Assembly: GCA_050330195.1 (NCBI GenBank)
Contig: JBHJOB010000035.1
Location: 41,437-105,436 of the forward strand
Source: JAHQVI01 sp050330195
Lineage (GTDB): Bacteria; Pseudomonadota; Alphaproteobacteria; Rhizobiales; Rhodomicrobiaceae
Length of the DNA stretch: 64,000 nucleotides
Reading direction: 5' to 3'
Numbering within the stretch: the stretch's first letter is position 1; each line of letters begins with the position of its first letter. Below, piece after piece: positions 60,215-64,000 of the stretch. The notes under the pieces were generated by a model, which was not told the DNA's origin, did no database searches, and was given only the letters and a program-made list of their open reading frames with translations. The position numbers were made by a program, and so were the translations under genes.

Positions 60215-60843
60215 CGGACGGGGCCGCTGCGCTGCGAGAATTGGGCGCGATCGTTCTGGCCGCAGGTTTTTCGCGGAGGCTACCGGGAGAGAACAAGCTG
60301 CTCAGGGAGCTTGGCGGCCGCCCGCTGCTGGCCCATACGATGGACACGGTTTCGTCCCTCGGTCTTGCGCAGGTTATCGCCGTGGCTAGCGGCGCATCTG
60401 ACGCGATAAGTTCAATGCTGCCGCACTCAGCCGAACTCATCGTCAACCCGGAAGCCGCAAACGGGATGGGAAGTTCCATTGCCCGCGGCGCGCAGGCGCT
60501 TGCCCCGTCGCTGCGCGGCGTCTTCATCACGCTGGGCGACATGCCTTTCGTGGAAGCGCGCGATTATCGCAAGCTCGCCGATGCCTTCACGGACGCGCCC
60601 GAAACGGCCATCTGCGTCCCCCTTCATCAGGGCCGCCGCGGCCATCCCGTGCTTTTCGGGCGGGCGCATTTCAACGATCTGACATCACTGACCGGGGATC
60701 AGGGCGCACGCAGCCTGCTGACAAGCCCGGAAACCGCACTGATTGAAATCGACGATTGCTCGGCCGGCTGCCTCATGGATCTCGACGATCGCGAGGCGTT
60801 CGAGGAGGCGGAACGGACCCTTGCCGCAAAACGTTTGATCTGA
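60211..60843 (+). CDS. MobA/MocA-like nucleotidyltransferase
   Basis: Encodes 210 residues of the NTP-transferase-3 family. The nucleotide-binding motif is AIVLAAGFSRRLPGENKLLR and the substrate region VFITLGDMPFVEA; GHPVLFGRAHFNDL follows as in molybdenum cofactor cytidylyl/guanylyltransferases (MocA/MobA). These attach a nucleotide to molybdopterin for molybdoenzymes such as xanthine dehydrogenase. No molybdoenzyme gene is nearby, so the exact cofactor is uncertain. It overlaps the XRE gene by four bases. Confidence 0.88.
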   Translation: MTDGAAALRELGAIVLAAGFSRRLPGENKLLRELGGRPLLAHTMDTVSSLGLAQVIAVASGASDAISSMLPHSAELIVNPEAANGMGSSIARGAQALAPSLRGVFITLGDMPFVEARDYRKLADAFTDAPETAICVPLHQGRRGHPVLFGRAHFNDLTSLTGDQGARSLLTSPETALIEIDDCSAGCLMDLDDREAFEEAERTLAAKRLI

Positions 60844-61026
60844 TGCAAGGATTGGAATGTAGAATTCGCTTATTGATCCCCACGGAATTGACTTAGGCTC
60901 GAGTCAGATGGAAGGTGGACATAAGTCGTGCGTTCCACTTAAGCCAATATTTCTCACGCTCAAAGCGTGCTAGCCGCCGGAAGACCGTATCAGACTCACT
61001 CTCGAAACCCATCAAGGAGGTCTGTC

Positions 61027-61458
61027 ATGCAGGAAATGCCGAATTTCACCGAAATGCCCGAACCGATGCGCAACATCATGAAGGCGAGCATCGACCAGGC
61101 CCGCAAGGCCTTCGAAAGCTTCATCGCAAGCAGCCAGCAGGCCATGGCGAATTTCGAAACGCCGGGCAACAATCCCGCAATGGACGGCGTGAAGCAGTTC
61201 AACGAAAAGATTGCCGAATTCACCCGCAGAAATGCGGCTGCGAATTTTGAGTTCGCGATGAAACTTGCCGACGCCAAGCAGGTCAGCGACGTCCTTGAGA
61301 TGCAGAACAACTACATGCGCTCGCTGATGGACAGCTACGCCAAGCAGCTTGAAGAGCTCCGTTCGCTGACAACGCAGATTGTGCAGGACAGCGCCAAGGC
61401 CGCGGCCTCCAATACGCCCGGCATGGGTGGCGCTGGAATGGGCAATACAGGCATGTGA
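61027..61458 (+). CDS. Phasin family protein
   Basis: Encodes 143 residues: a helical phasin domain (MRNIMKASIDQARKAFESFI, then NFEFAMKLADAKQVSDVLEM and AKQLEELRSLTTQIVQDSAK) and a methionine/glycine-rich tail. Phasins coat polyhydroxyalkanoate granules; in alphaproteobacteria similar small proteins occur without PHA genes nearby. The ribosome site caaggagg is very strong and an intrinsic terminator follows, fitting a highly expressed single gene. No PHA synthase is in the window. Confidence 0.9.
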   Translation: MQEMPNFTEMPEPMRNIMKASIDQARKAFESFIASSQQAMANFETPGNNPAMDGVKQFNEKIAEFTRRNAAANFEFAMKLADAKQVSDVLEMQNNYMRSLMDSYAKQLEELRSLTTQIVQDSAKAAASNTPGMGGAGMGNTGM

Positions 61459-61490
61459 ACCGTCCGTGACGGCACTGGCGAGATCGGATA

Positions 61491-61518
61491 GAGCGGCGAG
61501 GAAAATTCGCCGCTCTTT
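61491..61518 (+). terminator. Rho-independent terminator of the phasin gene
   Basis: GAGCGGCGA and TCGCCGCTC form a 9-bp stem with a 7-base loop and are followed by TTT. It lies about 33 bases after the phasin stop codon. Confidence 0.8.
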
Positions 61519-61551
61519 CATTGGGAACATGCAAGGTCGAGGGCACGGCGA

Positions 61552-61833
61552 ATGCGTCTTATCTCCTGGATTATCGGACTGCTGATCGTCCTGTTTACCG
61601 GCGTTCATCTGTACTTTTACTGGACCGTCGGGACGATGGACCCGTGCCGCGCAGCGGTGTTGCGGATCGTGCAGAAGCAGCGCGCGGCGGGACAGGATCT
61701 GGCGGCGGGCGTCGGGGTGCTGTTCGGACGTCAGCTTGAGGATGCGCTGAGAGCGGAAGGCGTCATGACATGCTATCGCTCGGCCTTGCGCGGGGAAGCG
61801 CCGGAGATCGAATTGCAGATCCTCAACAGGTAA
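61552..61833 (+). CDS. Small membrane-anchored protein, hypothetical
   Basis: Encodes 93 residues: an N-terminal membrane helix (LISWIIGLLIVLFTGVHLYF) and a soluble tail with two cysteines (MDPCRAAV and MTCYRSAL). No family recognised. The start is close after the phasin terminator, preceded by ggtcgag rather than a standard site. Convergent with ispG. Confidence 0.65.
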   Translation: MRLISWIIGLLIVLFTGVHLYFYWTVGTMDPCRAAVLRIVQKQRAAGQDLAAGVGVLFGRQLEDALRAEGVMTCYRSALRGEAPEIELQILNR

Positions 61834-61841
61834 CGAGGGCT

Positions 61842-61858
61842 GGCGGGACCGTCCCGCC
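61842..61858. terminator. Palindrome at convergent ends of ispG and its neighbour
   Basis: GGCGGGAC and GTCCCGCC form a perfect palindrome just before the ispG stop codon on the opposite strand. Without a T-tract it is more likely a transcript-end structure than a true terminator. Confidence 0.35.
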
Positions 61859-63114
61859 TATTCAGCGGCGCGGCTGGGCGTTCCCTGTTCGCCGCGCCCG
61901 AAGCGGTTTTCGATATAGTCCTGAACTAGCTTCTTGAAATCATCGGCCAACGTCGGTCCGCGCAGCGTCAGCGCTTTCTTGCCGTCGATGAAGACCGGCG
62001 CGGCGGGCGTTTCACCGGTGCCCGGAAGGCTGATGCCGATATCGGCATGTTTGGACTCGCCCGGCCCGTTCACGATGCAGCCCATGACCGCGACGTTCAG
62101 CGTCTCCACGCCGGGATATTTCTTTCGCCATTCCGGCATGGACGCCGCGATGTGATTCTGGATGTCGGAGGCCATTTCCTGAAACAGCGTGCTCGTCGTG
62201 CGTCCGCATCCCGGACAGGCCGCAACCACGGGGATGAATGAGCGCAGGCCCATGACCTGCAGGATCTGCTGGGCGACCTCGACCTCGCGCGTCCGCGCGC
62301 CGCCCGGCTCCGGCGTCAGCGAAACGCGTATCGTGTCGCCGATGCCCTGCTGCAGCAGGATGCCGATCCCCGCAGTCGAGGCGACGATGCCCTTGGTTCC
62401 CATTCCGGCCTCGGTGAGGCCCAGATGAAGCGCGTAACTGCCGCGTTGGGCCAGCATGGCGTAGACGCTGATCAAATCCTGAACCGCGCTGACCTTGGCG
62501 GACAGGATGATCCTGTCGGCCCCCATGCCCAGCGCCTGCGCGCGTTCGGCGCTCAGCAAGGCTGACTGCACCATCGCTTCATGCAGCACCGCGCGCGCCT
62601 CCTTCGGCTCGCTCGATGCGGAATTCTCGTCCATCAGCCGCGTCAGCAACTCCTGGTCGAGACTGCCCCAGTTCACGCCGATGCGGACGGGCTTGCCGTA
62701 TTTCAGAGCGATCTCGATGATGTCGGAGAATTGCCGGTCGCGTTTTTCGCGAAAGCCGACATTGCCGGGATTGATGCGATATTTGTCCAGCGCCTCGGCG
62801 CAGGCCGGGTGATCGGTCAGCAGCTTATGCCCGATATAGTGAAAATCGCCCACAAGCGGCACGTTGACGCCGCGCGCCAGCAAGCCGTCGCGAATGTGAG
62901 GCACGGCCGCAGCCGCTTCATCGCGATCCACCGTGATGCGGACCAGTTCCGACCCCGCCCGCGCCAACTCGGCGACCTGGATGATCGTCTTGTCGATGTC
63001 GGCCGTATCGGTGTTGGTCATCGACTGGACAATCACGGGCGCATCGCCGCCAACTGTGACGGACCCGACCTTGACGCCCGTCGTCCGGCGTCGCGGTGAA
63101 ATTTGCTGCAGCAT
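61858..63114 (-). CDS. ispG: 4-hydroxy-3-methylbut-2-en-1-yl diphosphate synthase IspG
   Basis: Encodes 418 residues of IspG (GcpE), the sixth enzyme of the MEP isoprenoid pathway. The N-terminal TIM barrel begins VGSVTVGGDAPVIVQSMTNT. The 4Fe-4S cluster is bound by the cysteines of CPGCGRTTS and MGCIVNGPGE plus a conserved glutamate. Length is typical. Convergent with the small membrane protein, and 125 bases downstream of zur on the same strand. Confidence 0.97.
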   Translation of the reverse strand: MLQQISPRRRTTGVKVGSVTVGGDAPVIVQSMTNTDTADIDKTIIQVAELARAGSELVRITVDRDEAAAAVPHIRDGLLARGVNVPLVGDFHYIGHKLLTDHPACAEALDKYRINPGNVGFREKRDRQFSDIIEIALKYGKPVRIGVNWGSLDQELLTRLMDENSASSEPKEARAVLHEAMVQSALLSAERAQALGMGADRIILSAKVSAVQDLISVYAMLAQRGSYALHLGLTEAGMGTKGIVASTAGIGILLQQGIGDTIRVSLTPEPGGARTREVEVAQQILQVMGLRSFIPVVAACPGCGRTTSTLFQEMASDIQNHIAASMPEWRKKYPGVETLNVAVMGCIVNGPGESKHADIGISLPGTGETPAAPVFIDGKKALTLRGPTLADDFKKLVQDYIENRFGRGEQGTPSRAAE

Positions 63115-63239
63115 TCCCTCTCCTCGTTCCGAGGCTGAATTTCAAGCTGACATAATGTTTTATTAGTGGAGCGGCGGAAAAATTGCCAGCGAATGCGGCG
63201 CTTCGACACGTTTGCGACGCGGTTATCCCGGCGCCGCCT

Positions 63240-63734
63240 TCAAGCCGCCTGCTCAGACTGGCGGCAATCGGAGCAGACGCCCTGTATTTCCAGAACGGTT
63301 TCGCTGACATGGAAGCCGTTCGACTGCGTCATGGATTTTATCGCCCCCCAGACCTTTGGCGCTTCCGCCTCGGCGACGCGCGCGCATTTTTCGCACACCA
63401 GCACGAGGAGCGAGCGCGTATCGTCATGCTCCGCAAGACAGGCAAAGAATGCGTTCCGGCTTTCCAGCCGATGCGCCAGCCCAGCCTCGAGAAGAACATC
63501 GACGACCCGGTAAACCGAAATGGGGGCCAGTTGCCGTCCATCCCGTTTCAGCAATTCGATGATATCGTAAGCGCCAAGCGCCCGATGGGCGGAAAGCAGC
63601 ACCCTCAACACGGCTTCGCGCAGGGGCGTCAGGCGCACGGATCTCTCGGCGCAGCGCGTGCGGGCACGCGCCACCGCCGCCTCGACACAAGTGGCGTGAT
63701 CGTGGCCCGGTCGCGGAAAAAGCTTTTCTGACAT
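63240..63734 (-). CDS. zur: Zinc uptake regulator Zur (Fur family)
   Basis: Encodes 164 residues of a Fur-family repressor. The winged helix includes LTPLREAVLRVLLSAHRALG and SVYRVVDVLLEAGLAHRL. The structural zinc site is two CxxC pairs, CEKC and CSDC near the C-terminus. The arrangement is closer to Zur than to Fur or Irr, so it should repress zinc import under zinc-replete conditions. Its usual znuABC neighbours are not in the window; the divergent gene is a bioM-like ATPase. Confidence 0.85.
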   Translation of the reverse strand: MSEKLFPRPGHDHATCVEAAVARARTRCAERSVRLTPLREAVLRVLLSAHRALGAYDIIELLKRDGRQLAPISVYRVVDVLLEAGLAHRLESRNAFFACLAEHDDTRSLLVLVCEKCARVAEAEAPKVWGAIKSMTQSNGFHVSETVLEIQGVCSDCRQSEQAA

Positions 63735-63837
63735 GATGTTGGCTATCCACTAGCATCAAGAGGACTGACGGGCGAAAAGGTGCTACCCACTTTTTCTCAT
63801 CCGCTTTCGCGCTCACTCCACCCAAGACATATGCGCC

Positions 63838-64000
63838 ATGATCGAAATCCGCAATGTCCGCCACGCTTTCGGAGAACGCATCGTTCTCGACGGCATCAAC
63901 CTGTCGCTCGGAGAACGCCGCATCGCGATCGTGGGGGCGAACGGCTCCGGCAAGACGACGCTGGCGCGGATGTTGAACGGGCTGATCGTTCCTCAACAGG
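63838..64000 (+). CDS. bioM: ABC transporter ATP-binding subunit, BioM-like, 5' fragment
   Basis: The window ends after 54 codons. The fragment MIEIRNVRHAFGERIVLDGI leads to the Walker A motif VGANGSGKTTLARMLNGL. The short N-terminus and this Walker A context resemble BioM, the ATPase of the energy-coupling biotin importer BioMNY in rhizobia; other ECF-type ATPases cannot be excluded without the rest of the gene. Divergent from zur with a 103-base spacer. Confidence 0.65.
   Translation, partial: MIEIRNVRHAFGERIVLDGINLSLGERRIAIVGANGSGKTTLARMLNGLIVPQQ

Noticed and set aside
63735..63837. Zur or BioR operator in the zur-bioM spacer
   Set aside because: GCTA-N5-TAGC is present but matches neither consensus as I know them; too weak to report.
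1..64000. CRISPR arrays, tRNA or rRNA genes, prophage
   Set aside because: No regularly spaced repeats, cloverleaf sequences with CCA-type ends, rRNA segments or phage structural genes were found by eye; a tRNA or covariance scan would be decisive.

Overview
The window is G+C-rich chromosomal DNA from an alphaproteobacterium, almost certainly of the order Hyphomicrobiales (Rhizobiales). The evidence is the ChpT-CtrA-SciP cell-cycle genes, an EipA-type (DUF1134) envelope protein, an LdtR-type MarR regulator, a DUF2865 protein, a FliJ of rhizobial type beside ctrA, a SAM-II riboswitch before metZ, and a zur / bioM-like pair at the right end. The genus cannot be named from the sequence. I saw no tRNA, rRNA, CRISPR array, phage or insertion sequence. 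Most of the window is ordinary core genome with a few visibly A+T-richer acquired genes.

Layout. 1-8.4 kb: the edge of an oxoprolinase/hydantoinase gene, a divergent TRAP transporter (P-Q-M), an LdtR-like regulator with an acetyltransferase, an SRAP/YedK DNA-crosslink protein, an AhpD-like protein and a large membrane protein with Sel1-like repeats. 8.5-13 kb: a secreted protein, a PPP-type phosphatase followed by a double palindrome, a coiled-coil membrane protein and eipA. 13.1-22 kb: the cell-cycle block (cysQ, chpT, a single-domain receiver, ctrA, fliJ, sciP), interrupted by an A+T-rich methyltransferase and a pair of related lipoproteins. A perfect CtrA box (TTAA-N7-TTAA) lies just upstream of sciP. 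22-30 kb: an Ntn-hydrolase acylase, a hydroxyacid dehydrogenase, malate synthase, apaG and metZ under a SAM-II riboswitch with a terminator. 30.3-31.3 kb: an acquired TIR-domain gene, a possible defence NADase.

31-48 kb: dcd with an acetyltransferase, a PRC-barrel protein, family-4 uracil-DNA glycosylase, ETF-ubiquinone oxidoreductase, a DUF2865 protein, an ankyrin protein, gltX and nadE, a YiiX-like cysteine hydrolase, class II DAHP synthase, a VIT1-like transporter, a YbdK-like ligase and an SDR. 48-60 kb: a TPR protein, a second glyoxylate-reductase-type enzyme, an ECF sigma / membrane anti-sigma / secreted subtilase operon, an odd low-complexity membrane protein, a small protein with symmetric cysteine spacing, and a porin with a palindromic leader. 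60-64 kb: an XRE regulator overlapping a MobA-like nucleotidyltransferase, a phasin, ispG, zur, and the start of a bioM-like ATPase.

Three families of non-coding repeats (called A, B and C here) sit against the 3' ends of genes. The items most worth follow-up are the sigma/anti-sigma/subtilase operon, in which the anti-sigma C-terminus looks like a subtilase prodomain; the orphan TIR protein; the shared-CTAG double palindrome; and the CtrA-box arrangement at sciP and ctrA.
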